Below, piece by piece: positions 35,831-43,726 of a stretch of DNA of 64,000 bases. How positions within the stretch are numbered: position 1 is the stretch's first letter; every line of letters begins with the position of its first letter. The DNA lies in NCBI RefSeq assembly GCF_009208735.1, contig NZ_WFLJ01000017.1:112140-176139 (forward strand), given 5' to 3'. The notes under the pieces are model-generated. The model worked only from the letters and a program-made list of their open reading frames with translations, was not told the DNA's origin and ran no database searches. The DNA comes from Janthinobacterium rivuli. GTDB lineage: Bacteria > Pseudomonadota > Gammaproteobacteria > Burkholderiales > Burkholderiaceae_D. The translations under genes were made by a program, and so were the position numbers.

Positions 35831-37948
35831 GTGACATTGAAGCAACTTCATCGCCGGTTGATCGGCCGGGCGGGGCGTTGGGCGGCGGCCCTGCATGGCG
35901 CCGGTGACCGGCTGGCCCAGCGCCGTCCCCTGTGGATGGTCAGCCTGGCCATCGACGAAACGAATCTGTCCGAAGGCTTGCGGGCCGCCTGCGCCTCGAG
36001 CGCCATGCTGCTGCTGGGCCTGCTGTTCGACCACCCCGATTTTTCCTGGGCCGCCATCGGCGCCTTCTGGACCTGCCTGGCCGATGCGGCCGGCACGCGG
36101 CGCATGCGTTTCGTCTCGATGCTGGGTTTCGGCTTGCTGTCCACCGTGGCCGGCGGCCTGACGGCGCTGGCGGCCGGGCATGGCGTGGCGACGGCGGCCA
36201 TCGCCGTGCTGCTGTTTTCCTGGGCCGGCGCCCTGGCGCGCATCTGGGGCGCGGCCACGGCGCAAGTGGCCATCCTGGCGGCCACGGCCTGCGTGGTGAT
36301 GGTCACGCATCCGCTCGCATCGATGACGCAGACGGCGCCTTTCCTGGGTCTGTACATGTTCGGCTGCCTGTTCGCCACCGTGCTCAGTTTCACGGTGTGG
36401 CGCATCCACCCGTTCGGCCCGAGCCGGCGCGCCATCCGCGCCGCGTATTCGCGCCTGGCCGGCATCGCGCGCGATAATGCGCGCTTTCTCGAACATGATG
36501 CCGCGCAGGCGGACGCGGCAGCGCATGGCGCCAGCTACCGTTCGCAGGCGCGCGCCGCGCTGGAAGCGGCAAGGGTGGCGCTGGCCGCCGTGCCGCCCGC
36601 GCGCGCGGGACGCAGTGCCCTGTACGACAACCTGCTGCTGGCGCTCAGCGACGCCGAGCGCATCTTCGCCTATCTGATCGCCGTCACGCATACGTGCGAG
36701 CGCGAGCAGCAGCGCCTGCGCCAGGACCCGCGCGCGCGGCGCAGCCTGGAAGTGATGGCCGTGCTGCTGCGCCGCCTGGGGCAAGCCGTGCAGCGCCAGC
36801 CGGAAACGCCGCCCCTGGAATTGCAGCGCCGCCTGGCCGGTTGCGGACGGCGTCTGGAAGCGGCGCTGGGCGCCTTGCTGCCGCTGCGCCTGAACGTGGA
36901 CTTCATGGAGCTGGGCCTGCCGCGCGCGGCGCAGCTGCCGTGGCGCGAGGCGGCTTTCCTGGCGCTGGGGCAGGCGTGGCAAACGGCAAAGGTCAACGCC
37001 ACGCCGCAGTCGCTGAGCTGGCGCCACGCGGCGCGCGTGTCGCTGGCGACGACGGCCGGCTTCCTGCTGGTCGAGGCGCTGCACATTCCCTTCGGCTACT
37101 GGGCCACCATGGCGACCTTGCTGATACTGCAGCCGTCCGTGTCGACCACCTGGCCGCGCGGCATCGAGCGGGTCGCGGGCAGCGTGCTGGGCGCCGTGCT
37201 GGCCGTGCTGATCGGCCTGGCGGTGCACACGCCGCTGGCGATTTCGCTGGTGGTGTTTCCCCTGATCGTCGCCACCATGGCCTTGCGCCGCGTCAGCTAC
37301 AGCCTGCACGTGCTGTTCATGACGCCGGCTTTCGTGCTGGTGGCCGACTATGCGGCGCCGGCCAGCGAGATGGTGTACGCGATGAGTCGCCTGGGCAACA
37401 ATGTGCTCGGTTGCGTGCTGGCCTTGCTGGCCACGTTTTTCCTGTGGCCCGACCGCGAGGCGGACGACCTGGATCAGCGCCTGGCGAAAGCCGTGTCGGC
37501 CAACCTGAAATACCTGCTGGCCGTGCTGGCGGCGGGCGGAAAGTGGGACAGCGCCATCGCGCGCCTGCGCCGCGAGGCGGGCCTGGCCAGCAATAACGCG
37601 GAACAAGTGTTGCAGCGCCTGCGCATCGAGCGTCGTCTGGACCGCAGCAGCGGCGTGGGCTTGGCGGCGCTGCGCACCTTGCCGCTGCTGCGCCGCGTGG
37701 CGGGCAGCACGGCGCGCATCAGTCTGAGTCCGCAGGCCGAGCCGGCGCCGCCCGAATTGCAACGGTGGATTACCGAGGTCAGTGGAGAAATCGATGCCTT
37801 GCTGCGCGGTGACGCCGATGCCGGCGCGCCTGGTCCGTGCATTGCCGACAGCCTGACGCCGCTGCAGGCCGATGCCGTGGCCCAGGTGCAACTGCTGCGC
37901 GGCTTGCTGCGCGAGCATGTGCTGGCGATGGAGAACGGCGCGCGCTAG
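35831..37948 (+). CDS. FUSC family inner-membrane protein
   Basis: 705 residues, GTG start with the weak site AAGGG upstream. Two membrane blocks of about five to six helices (about 45-195 and 400-540) are each followed by a cytoplasmic region, the arrangement of YccS/AaeB-type FUSC (fusaric-acid-resistance-like) proteins. The second block contains HIPFGYWATMATLLILQPS and GVLALLATFFLWPDRE region, the conserved FUSC_2 stretch. Relatives export aromatic acids or have unknown roles. No membrane-fusion partner (AaeA type) is adjacent, so a YccS-like role is more likely than efflux. Confidence 0.88.
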   Translation: MTLKQLHRRLIGRAGRWAAALHGAGDRLAQRRPLWMVSLAIDETNLSEGLRAACASSAMLLLGLLFDHPDFSWAAIGAFWTCLADAAGTRRMRFVSMLGFGLLSTVAGGLTALAAGHGVATAAIAVLLFSWAGALARIWGAATAQVAILAATACVVMVTHPLASMTQTAPFLGLYMFGCLFATVLSFTVWRIHPFGPSRRAIRAAYSRLAGIARDNARFLEHDAAQADAAAHGASYRSQARAALEAARVALAAVPPARAGRSALYDNLLLALSDAERIFAYLIAVTHTCEREQQRLRQDPRARRSLEVMAVLLRRLGQAVQRQPETPPLELQRRLAGCGRRLEAALGALLPLRLNVDFMELGLPRAAQLPWREAAFLALGQAWQTAKVNATPQSLSWRHAARVSLATTAGFLLVEALHIPFGYWATMATLLILQPSVSTTWPRGIERVAGSVLGAVLAVLIGLAVHTPLAISLVVFPLIVATMALRRVSYSLHVLFMTPAFVLVADYAAPASEMVYAMSRLGNNVLGCVLALLATFFLWPDREADDLDQRLAKAVSANLKYLLAVLAAGGKWDSAIARLRREAGLASNNAEQVLQRLRIERRLDRSSGVGLAALRTLPLLRRVAGSTARISLSPQAEPAPPELQRWITEVSGEIDALLRGDADAGAPGPCIADSLTPLQADAVAQVQLLRGLLREHVLAMENGAR

Positions 37949-37971
37949 CGCCTCGCGCCGCGGGGTTTTTT
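37936..37971 (+). terminator. Possible intrinsic terminator after the FUSC gene
   Basis: CGGCGCG (37936-37942) pairs with CGCGCCG (37954-37960), followed by CGGGG and six T. It overlaps the FUSC stop codon. The 5-nt gap before the T run weakens the call. Confidence 0.45.
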
Positions 37972-38133
37972 CGGCCTGGTATGGCCGCTCGGCCGGCTGC
38001 GCCCGCAACCGGCCTCTACTGCTGCGGCGCCGATATTGTATAGACGTTTTATGCGCCGCAATCTCTCCAAATGCCACATTCCAGGGGCTTTCCCGATATA
38101 TTTCCAAAAGTGAAAATTTATTCTATGGAAACA

Positions 38134-38162
38134 TTGACTCTAAAATAAGTGCGGTCTATATT
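38134..38162 (+). promoter_or_regulatory. Strong sigma70 promoter of the cysteine-rich peptide module
   Basis: TTGACT (38134-38139), 17-bp spacer, TATATT (38157-38162): a near-consensus promoter with start near 38169, about 80 nt before the first peptide gene. It lies in the AT-rich second half of the 299-bp gap 37949-38247. The first half of that gap is GC-rich and holds nothing recognisable beyond the terminator. Confidence 0.75.
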
Positions 38163-38208
38163 CGTTTTCGTAGCAAGCAAAGATGAAATTTCTTACGACT
38201 GGTCTGCC

Positions 38209-38229
38209 GCGATTGCCTGAGGCAATCGC
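38209..38229 (+). promoter_or_regulatory. Perfect 9-bp hairpin in the leader of the first peptide gene
   Basis: GCGATTGCC-TGA-GGCAATCGC, perfectly paired, ending 18 nt before the ATG at 38248 and just before its ribosome site (GGAGAG). No T-tract follows. It may stabilise the 5' end of the mRNA. Confidence 0.55.
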
Positions 38230-38247
38230 TCACATGGAGAGTAGTAA

Positions 38248-38433
38248 ATGAAAAAGATTGCGGCATTTATTTTCACCCTGGGATTGAGCGCTTCCTATGC
38301 CTTCGCTTCGGATATCGGCTGCTCTGCCTGCGAGGAAGAATGGCGGGAATGCACGATGCAAAATGGCGACAGATCCCCATTTTGCATCGGCAGTTACAAA
38401 GCCTGTCTGAGGGTCTGCGACATCGGCTCCTGA
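38248..38433 (+). CDS. Small exported six-cysteine protein 1
   Basis: 61 residues. Signal peptide at 1-20 (KKIAAFIFTLGLSASYAFA), leaving a mature peptide of about 41 residues beginning SDIG. The mature part has six cysteines spaced C-x2-C-x6-C-x10-C-x6-C-x3-C. The protein at 38964 has the same layout with one extra residue in the first gap and a closely similar signal peptide (SASYAFA versus SASYAIA), so the two are paralogues. The symmetric spacing suits two antiparallel helices stapled by three disulfides. GGAGAG precedes the start. No named family is recognised; possible roles are toxin or bacteriocin, metal binding, or an envelope structural protein. Confidence 0.8.
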   Translation: MKKIAAFIFTLGLSASYAFASDIGCSACEEEWRECTMQNGDRSPFCIGSYKACLRVCDIGS

Positions 38434-38449
38434 TCTCCGTGCATTGCGA

Positions 38450-38482
38450 GGCGGCCGGCAAGCGCATGCCGCGCCGGCCGCC
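38450..38482 (+). promoter_or_regulatory. Strong hairpin between peptide gene 1 and the glutaredoxin gene
   Basis: GGCGGCCGGC (38450-38459) pairs perfectly with GCCGGCCGCC (38473-38482) across a 13-nt loop. No T-tract follows, so read-through is likely. It may protect the peptide mRNA and lower glutaredoxin expression. Confidence 0.6.
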
Positions 38483-38508
38483 CTCGATCATCTACGTCTC
38501 TGATACCT

Positions 38509-38889
38509 ATGATGCAGAAAAAAATGAAAACCATCGCCATGTATGGCTTGATCCTGGCCGCCGGCCTGGGCAGCGGTTATGGCCTGTCCTTGTTGCCCGG
38601 CTTGCTCAAGTCGAATTACACCGAGGGCAATTACGCCGCGTATTTCCCGAATGCCCAGGCGAAAGTGGTGCTGTACGGCACGGACTGGTGCGGCTATTGC
38701 GCCAAGACGCGCGCGTATTTCAAGGAGAACAAGATCGACTTCGTCGATCTCGATATCGAGAAATCGCCGGAAGCGAGAAAAGCCCATGAAGAACTCGGCG
38801 GCGGTGGCGTGCCCGTGGTGTTGATCGGCAACCGCAAGATCCAGGGTTTCAATACGGGCGCGCTGGAAGCGGCGCTGAAGAAAATCTGA
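38509..38889 (+). CDS. Membrane-anchored glutaredoxin-like protein
   Basis: 126 residues. A basic N-terminus (MMQKKMK) and a hydrophobic segment (about 7-33, TIAMYGLILAAGLGSGYGL) act as signal anchor, predicted N-in, placing the rest in the periplasm. The domain at about 50-126 is a glutaredoxin: VVLYGTDWCGYCAKTRAYF has the active site CGYC, and GGVPVVLIGNRKIQGFN holds the cis-proline and glutathione-site loop. Classical glutaredoxins are cytoplasmic, so the anchor is unusual. It lies between two paralogous six-cysteine exported proteins and could form, isomerise or deglutathionylate their disulfides. Start is uncertain: two ATG at 38509 and a third at 38524 with an A-rich leader; the ribosome site is poor. 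Confidence 0.85.
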   Translation: MMQKKMKTIAMYGLILAAGLGSGYGLSLLPGLLKSNYTEGNYAAYFPNAQAKVVLYGTDWCGYCAKTRAYFKENKIDFVDLDIEKSPEARKAHEELGGGGVPVVLIGNRKIQGFNTGALEAALKKI

Positions 38890-38897
38890 CTCACGGA

Positions 38898-38921
38898 TGG
38901 CGCGTAAGGGACGGCGCGCCA
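38898..38921 (+). promoter_or_regulatory. Hairpin between the glutaredoxin gene and peptide gene 2
   Basis: TGGCGCG (38898-38904) pairs perfectly with CGCGCCA (38915-38921) across a 10-nt loop, 42 nt before the second peptide gene. No T-tract. Confidence 0.5.
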
Positions 38922-38963
38922 TGGATGTTGCTCATCGTCTGATATTTCAACAAAGGAGTGCCA

Positions 38964-39155
38964 ATGTTTAAAAAACTGGGTTTCTTTTTGTTTGCCATGG
39001 GCGTCAGCGCTTCATATGCGATCGCCGGCGGCGGGCCGGAATGCTATACGCAATGCGATGAAGGGCTGGAGCAGTGCATGACCGACCATCCGAGGTCGCC
39101 AGGCGCCTGCACCAAGATTCATCAGATGTGCTATGACCGCTGCGGGCAAGATTAG
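38964..39155 (+). CDS. Small exported six-cysteine protein 2
   Basis: 63 residues. Signal peptide at 1-21 (FFLFAMGVSASYAIA), mature peptide of about 42 residues beginning GGGPE. Cysteines are spaced C-x3-C-x6-C-x10-C-x6-C-x3-C, nearly identical to the protein at 38248 although few other residues agree (for example x10 is MTDHPRSPGA here, TMQNGDRSPF there, sharing an RSP). AAAGGAG lies 6 nt before the ATG; an in-frame GTG at 38958 is less suitable. The C-x3-C pairs at both ends resemble alpha-hairpinin or twin C-x3-C scaffolds by geometry only. Acidic, unlike the usual cationic antimicrobial peptide. Confidence 0.8.
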   Translation: MFKKLGFFLFAMGVSASYAIAGGGPECYTQCDEGLEQCMTDHPRSPGACTKIHQMCYDRCGQD

Positions 39156-39175
39156 CATTCAATAAAGTTTGTCGG

Positions 39176-39195
39176 CTGGCCAGGACGCTGGCCAG
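39176..39195. promoter_or_regulatory. Hairpin at the end of the peptide module
   Basis: CTGGCCAG-GACG-CTGGCCAG, a perfect 8-bp stem between peptide gene 2 and the convergent adenosyltransferase gene. It lacks a T-tract on either strand but may end both transcripts with Rho or protect 3' ends. Confidence 0.5.
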
Positions 39196-39210
39196 GCCGG
39201 CATAGGCGGC

Positions 39211-39765
39211 TTATCCCCGCGTGCGGTCATGCCGCCACAGTACGTCGCTGCCGCCGGCAAACCGGTTCAGCACGCGCGACAGCACGAACAGCAGGTCCGA
39301 CAGGCGGTTGACGTACTGGCGCGGATGTTCGTGCAGGGGTTCCGCATTGGCCAGCGCGACGATGCTGCGTTCGGCGCGGCGGCATACGGTGCGGCACACA
39401 TGCGCCTGCGAGGCGGCGCGCGAGCCGGCCGGCAGGATGAATTCACTCAAGGCGGGCAAGTCCGCATTGTATTTCGCCAGCAGATCGTCGAGGCGCAGCA
39501 CGTGCTCTTCCTTGATCAGCTGATAGCCGGGGATGCAGATTTCTCCACCCAGGTCGAACAGGTCGTGCTGGATGGCCACCAATTCCTCGCGCAAGGCGTC
39601 GGGCATGGCTTCGCACAGCAGCAAGCCGATATGCGAGTTCAGTTCGTCCACGTCGCCCATGGCGTGGATGCGGACATTGTCCTTGCTGGTGCGGCTGCCG
39701 TCGCCCAGGCCGGTGCTGCCATTGTCGCCCGTGCGCGTGGCGATTTTCGAAAGTCGGTTGCCCAT
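39211..39765 (-). CDS. Corrinoid (cob(I)alamin) adenosyltransferase, PduO type
   Basis: 184 residues. The N-terminus GNRLSKIATRTGDNGSTGLGDG is the ATP-binding motif of PduO/MMAB-type adenosyltransferases, and VCRRAERSIVALA with NRLSDLLFVLSR is the conserved C-terminal helix region. It transfers the adenosyl group of ATP to cob(I)alamin to make coenzyme B12. The start at 39765 is the family start; the same frame stays open far upstream to 41685 as a shadow of glcD. It diverges from glcD over 129 bp. No other B12 genes are nearby. Confidence 0.93.
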   Translation of the reverse strand: MGNRLSKIATRTGDNGSTGLGDGSRTSKDNVRIHAMGDVDELNSHIGLLLCEAMPDALREELVAIQHDLFDLGGEICIPGYQLIKEEHVLRLDDLLAKYNADLPALSEFILPAGSRAASQAHVCRTVCRRAERSIVALANAEPLHEHPRQYVNRLSDLLFVLSRVLNRFAGGSDVLWRHDRTRG

Positions 39766-39894
39766 GATGTCGATCCTGTAAAGAAGAATGGGGGCAGCAT
39801 ACGACACTGTGCGCCGCCTGGCCGCGGATTTGCGGGCAAATCGGACAAAAAATGCGGTGCGCGCCACTTTTGTGCTTACAATCGTTGCACGCCC

Positions 39895-41406
39895 ATGCCT
39901 CTTGCCCCCAATCTTATGCTCAATGCCGCCCCTGAATCCGGATTGACCGCCGCGCGCCAGCAAGCCGTCGTCGCGGCCCTGCTGGCCGTGCTGCCGGCCC
40001 GCTGCGTGCTGTCCGATGCCGAAGATACGCGCCCGTATGAATGCGATGGCCTGGCCGCCTACCGCCAGTTGCCGATGGTGGTGACCTTGCCGGACACGGA
40101 AGAACAGGTCATCGCCATCCTCGGCGTCTGCCGCGAACTTGGCGTGCCGATCGTGCCGCGCGGCGCGGGCACGGGGCTGTCGGGCGGCGCCTTGCCCATC
40201 GCCGACGGCGTGGTGCTGTCGACGGCGCGCCTGAACCGCATCGTGCGCCTCGATGCGTATGCGCGCACGGCCGTGGTGCAGCCGGGCGTGCGCAACCTGG
40301 CCATTTCCGAAGCGGCGGCGCCCTACGCGCTGTACTACGCGCCCGACCCCTCGTCGCAGATCGCCTGCAGCATCGGCGGCAACGTGGCGGAAAACTCGGG
40401 CGGCGTGCATTGCCTGAAATACGGACTGACCGTGCACAACGTGCTGCGCGTGCGGGTCGTCACCATCGATGGCGACGTGCTGGAACTGGGCGGCGAATGC
40501 CTCGATTCGCCCGGCCTCGACCTGCTGGCCGTCTTCATCGGCTCCGAAGGCATGCTGGGCATCGTCACGGAAGTGACGGTGAAACTGATACCGAAACCGG
40601 CCACGGCGCGTGTCATCATGGCGTCCTTTGACGACGTCGTCACGGGCGGCAATGCGGTGGCCAACGTGATCGCCGCCGGCATCATCCCGGCCGGACTGGA
40701 AATGATGGACCAGACCTCGTCGCGCATGGTCGAACCGTTCGTCAAGGCCGGCTACGACATCGACGCGGCCGCCATCTTGCTGTGCGAAGCGGACGGCACG
40801 CACGAGGAAGTGGAAGAGGAAATCGCCCGCATGACGGCCGTGCTGGAAGGGGCGGGCGCCAGCGCCATCGCCGTGTCGCAGTCGGAGGCGGAGCGCATGA
40901 AGTTCTGGTCCGGCCGCAAGAACGCCTTTCCCGCCGCCGGGCGCATCTCGCCTGACTACTATTGCATGGACGGCACCATCCCGCGAAAAAAACTGGCGGA
41001 GGTCTTGACCGGCATCGCCGGCATGGAAACGACGCATGGCTTGCGCTGCGCGAATGTGTTCCACGCGGGCGACGGCAATCTGCACCCGCTGATCCTGTTC
41101 GACGCCAACATGCCCGGCGAATTCGAGCGCGCCGAAGCATTCGGCGCCGACATCCTGGCCCTGTGCGTGGCCGTCGGCGGCACCATCACGGGCGAACATG
41201 GCGTGGGCATGGAAAAGATCAATTCCATGTGCGTGCAATTTACGCGCGCCGAACTCGATGCCTTCTTTGCCGTCAAGCGCGCCTTCGATCCCCACGCCTT
41301 GCTCAACCCGGACAAGGCGATTCCCACCTTGAACCGCTGCGCCGAATTCGGCAAGATGCATGTGACGGCGGGGCGTCTGCCGTTCGCCAACCTGCCCCGT
41401 TTTTAA
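39895..41406 (+). CDS. glcD: Glycolate oxidase, FAD-linked subunit GlcD
   Basis: 503 residues (E. coli GlcD 499). The FAD-binding PCMH domain (about 55-235) shows PIVPRGAGTGLSGGALP and CSIGGNVAENSGG; the C-terminal FAD-linked oxidase domain has HAGDGNLHPLILFD and TGEHGVGMEKI. It oxidises glycolate, and sometimes D-lactate, to glyoxylate with GlcE and GlcF. Two starts are possible, ATG 39895 and ATG 39916; neither has a ribosome site. A -10-like TACAAT at 39877 would put the transcript start about 5 nt before ATG 39895. glcE begins 15 nt later. Confidence 0.93.
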   Translation: MPLAPNLMLNAAPESGLTAARQQAVVAALLAVLPARCVLSDAEDTRPYECDGLAAYRQLPMVVTLPDTEEQVIAILGVCRELGVPIVPRGAGTGLSGGALPIADGVVLSTARLNRIVRLDAYARTAVVQPGVRNLAISEAAAPYALYYAPDPSSQIACSIGGNVAENSGGVHCLKYGLTVHNVLRVRVVTIDGDVLELGGECLDSPGLDLLAVFIGSEGMLGIVTEVTVKLIPKPATARVIMASFDDVVTGGNAVANVIAAGIIPAGLEMMDQTSSRMVEPFVKAGYDIDAAAILLCEADGTHEEVEEEIARMTAVLEGAGASAIAVSQSEAERMKFWSGRKNAFPAAGRISPDYYCMDGTIPRKKLAEVLTGIAGMETTHGLRCANVFHAGDGNLHPLILFDANMPGEFERAEAFGADILALCVAVGGTITGEHGVGMEKINSMCVQFTRAELDAFFAVKRAFDPHALLNPDKAIPTLNRCAEFGKMHVTAGRLPFANLPRF

Positions 41407-41421
41407 CCGCCGGAGACTCCC

Positions 41422-42492
41422 TTGCAAGCGATCATGGAACAATTCAGGCAGCAGATACTGGCCGCCAGCGCGGCGGGCAAGCCCTTGCGCCTGCGCGGCG
41501 GCGGCACGAAAGACTGGTATGGCCAGCGGCTCGATGGCGAGGTGTTCGACACGCGCGCGTATGCGGGCATCATCGACTATGAACCGACGGAACTGGTGAT
41601 CACGGCCCGCTGCGGCACGCCGCTGGCCGAGATCGAGGCGGCGCTGGCTGCGCGCAACCAGATGCTGGCGTTCGAGCCGCCGCACTTCGGCCCCGGCGCC
41701 ACGGTGGGCGGCGTCGTCGCCAGCGCGCTGTCAGGGCCGCGCCGGGCCAGCGCGGGCGCGCTGCGTGATTTCGTGCTGGGCGCCGTGCTGATGGATGGCC
41801 ATGGCGAGCGCCTGGCCTTCGGCGGGCAGGTGATGAAAAACGTGGCCGGCTACGATGTCTCGCGCCTGCTGGCCGGCTCCCTGGGCACCCTGGGCCTGAT
41901 CCTGGAAGTGTCGCTGAAGGTGCTGCCCCTGCCGCTGCGCGAAGCGAGCTTGCGCCTGGAATGCGCGGAAATCGCCGCCTTGCGCATGCTCAATGAATGG
42001 GCGGGCAAGCCGCTGCCGATTTCGGCCAGCTGCTGGCATGACGGCGTCTTGACGGTGCGCCTGTCCGGCGCCGAGGCGGCCGTGTCGGCGGCGCTGCGCA
42101 CGCTGGGCGGCGACGTGCTGGCAGCCGAAGACGCGGTCGCCTTCTGGCTGTCGGTGCGCGAACAAACGCACGCTTTCTTTGCCGGCGCGGGCAGCCTGTG
42201 GCGCCTGTCGCTGCCGCCGCACGCCAGCGCCATGATCCTGAAAGGACGCCAGCTGATCGAATGGGGCGGGGCGCAGCGCTGGCTCAAGCTCGATGGCGAC
42301 GCCGACGCGGATGGCGCCCGGCACATCCGCCAGGCCGTGGCTGCCTCGGGCGGCCACGCCACCCTGTTCCGCGGCGGCGACAAGGCCGTGGGCGTGTTTC
42401 ATCCGCTGGCGCCGGCTGTTGCAAAAATCCACCAGCGCCTGCGGCACGCTTTCGACCCGGCCGGCATCTTCAACCCGCATAGAATGACTTGA
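41422..42492 (+). CDS. glcE: Glycolate oxidase, FAD-binding subunit GlcE
   Basis: 356 residues. A shorter FAD-binding PCMH protein: LRLRGGGTKDWYG, EPPHFGPGATVGGVVASALSGP and MKNVAGYDVSRLLAGSLGTLG match GlcE. I use the TTG start at 41422 because GGAG lies 6 nt upstream, whereas the ATG at 41434 is 19 nt away. The FAD site in this subunit works with GlcD and the iron-sulfur subunit GlcF. Four nt separate it from glcF. Confidence 0.9.
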   Translation: MQAIMEQFRQQILAASAAGKPLRLRGGGTKDWYGQRLDGEVFDTRAYAGIIDYEPTELVITARCGTPLAEIEAALAARNQMLAFEPPHFGPGATVGGVVASALSGPRRASAGALRDFVLGAVLMDGHGERLAFGGQVMKNVAGYDVSRLLAGSLGTLGLILEVSLKVLPLPLREASLRLECAEIAALRMLNEWAGKPLPISASCWHDGVLTVRLSGAEAAVSAALRTLGGDVLAAEDAVAFWLSVREQTHAFFAGAGSLWRLSLPPHASAMILKGRQLIEWGGAQRWLKLDGDADADGARHIRQAVAASGGHATLFRGGDKAVGVFHPLAPAVAKIHQRLRHAFDPAGIFNPHRMT

Positions 42493-42496
42493 GCGC

Positions 42497-43726
42497 ATGC
42501 AAACCAATCTCGCCGATTTCATCAAGAATACGCCGGCAGGCGACGAAGCCGAAGCCATCCTGCGCGCCTGCGTGCATTGCGGCTTTTGCACGGCCACCTG
42601 TCCCACCTACCAGCTGCTGGGCGATGAACTCGATGGCCCGCGCGGACGCATCTACCTGATCAAGCAAGTGCTCGAAGGCGCGCCCGTCACGGCCAAGACG
42701 CAGACGCACCTGGACCGCTGCCTGACCTGCCGCAATTGCGAATCGACCTGTCCCTCGGGGGTGCAGTACGGGCGCCTGGTCGACATCGGTCGCAACGTCG
42801 TCGAGCAGCGCGTGCAGCGCCCCTTGCGCGAACGGGCGCTGCGCTTCGCCCTGAAGGAAGCCTTGCCGCGCCGCTGGCTGTTTACGCCCGTGTACAAGGC
42901 GGGACAGGCGCTGCGGCCGCTGCTGTCGAAAGGCTTGCAGGACAAATTGCGCCCGGGCGCCGCCGCCGGCGCATGGCCCGCGCGCCAGCATGCGCGTACC
43001 ATGCTGCTGCTCGACGGCTGCGCGCAGCCGGCCATGTCGCCGAACATCAACGCGGCCACGGCGCGTGTGTTGGACGCCCTGGGCGTGCAGCTGATCATCG
43101 CGCCGAAGGCCGGCTGCTGCGGCGCGCTGCGCCATCACCTGAACGACCAGGAAGCGGCGCTGGACGACATGCGCCGCAATATCGACGCCTGGTGGCCTTA
43201 TGTGGAGAGCGCCGAGGCCATCGTCATGACGGCGTCCGGCTGCGGCGCCACGGTGAAGGAATATGGCCACCTGCTGGCGCACGACGCCCGCTATGCGGAG
43301 AAGGCGCGGCGCATCGCCGCACTGACGCGCGATCTGTCCGAGATCATGCCGGCGTTTGAAAACGAGCTGGTGGCGCAGCTGAAAGGGCGCATCGGCAAAC
43401 GGGTGGCGTATCACCCGCCGTGCACCCTGCAGCACGGCCAGCAGATCCGTGGCAAGGTGGAGCAGGTGCTGCGCGCCGTCGGCGTCGACGTGCGCCTGTG
43501 CGCCGACAGCCATTTGTGCTGCGGTTCGGCGGGCACGTATTCGATCCTGCAACCGGCGCTGTCGCAGCAGCTGCGCGACAACAAGGTGGCGAACCTGGAA
43601 GCGTGCGAGCCGGAGATGATCGTGTCGGCCAATATCGGCTGCCTGAGCCACCTGCAGTCGGGTACGCAGACGCCCGTGCGGCACTGGATCGAGCTGATCG
43701 ACTCGGCCTTGATATCCGTCAAATAG
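42497..43726 (+). CDS. glcF: Glycolate oxidase, iron-sulfur subunit GlcF
   Basis: 409 residues. Two [4Fe-4S] ferredoxin motifs near the N-terminus: CVHCGFCTATCP (about 25-36) and CLTCRNCESTCP (about 76-87). Two CCG (heterodisulfide-reductase-like) domains follow, seen as GCCGALRHH and LCCGSAGTYS. It passes electrons from the flavin subunits to the quinone pool. It is the last gene of glcDEF; no glcC regulator or glcG follows. The final 8 bp overlap the convergent GGDEF-EAL gene. Confidence 0.95.
   Translation: MQTNLADFIKNTPAGDEAEAILRACVHCGFCTATCPTYQLLGDELDGPRGRIYLIKQVLEGAPVTAKTQTHLDRCLTCRNCESTCPSGVQYGRLVDIGRNVVEQRVQRPLRERALRFALKEALPRRWLFTPVYKAGQALRPLLSKGLQDKLRPGAAAGAWPARQHARTMLLLDGCAQPAMSPNINAATARVLDALGVQLIIAPKAGCCGALRHHLNDQEAALDDMRRNIDAWWPYVESAEAIVMTASGCGATVKEYGHLLAHDARYAEKARRIAALTRDLSEIMPAFENELVAQLKGRIGKRVAYHPPCTLQHGQQIRGKVEQVLRAVGVDVRLCADSHLCCGSAGTYSILQPALSQQLRDNKVANLEACEPEMIVSANIGCLSHLQSGTQTPVRHWIELIDSALISVK

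Noticed and set aside
35777..38107. 776-codon minus-strand frame opposite the FUSC gene
   Set aside because: Arg/Gln/His-rich shadow of a high-GC gene.
39766..41685. Extension of the adenosyltransferase frame to 41685
   Set aside because: The family N-terminus begins at 39765; upstream codons are antisense to glcD.
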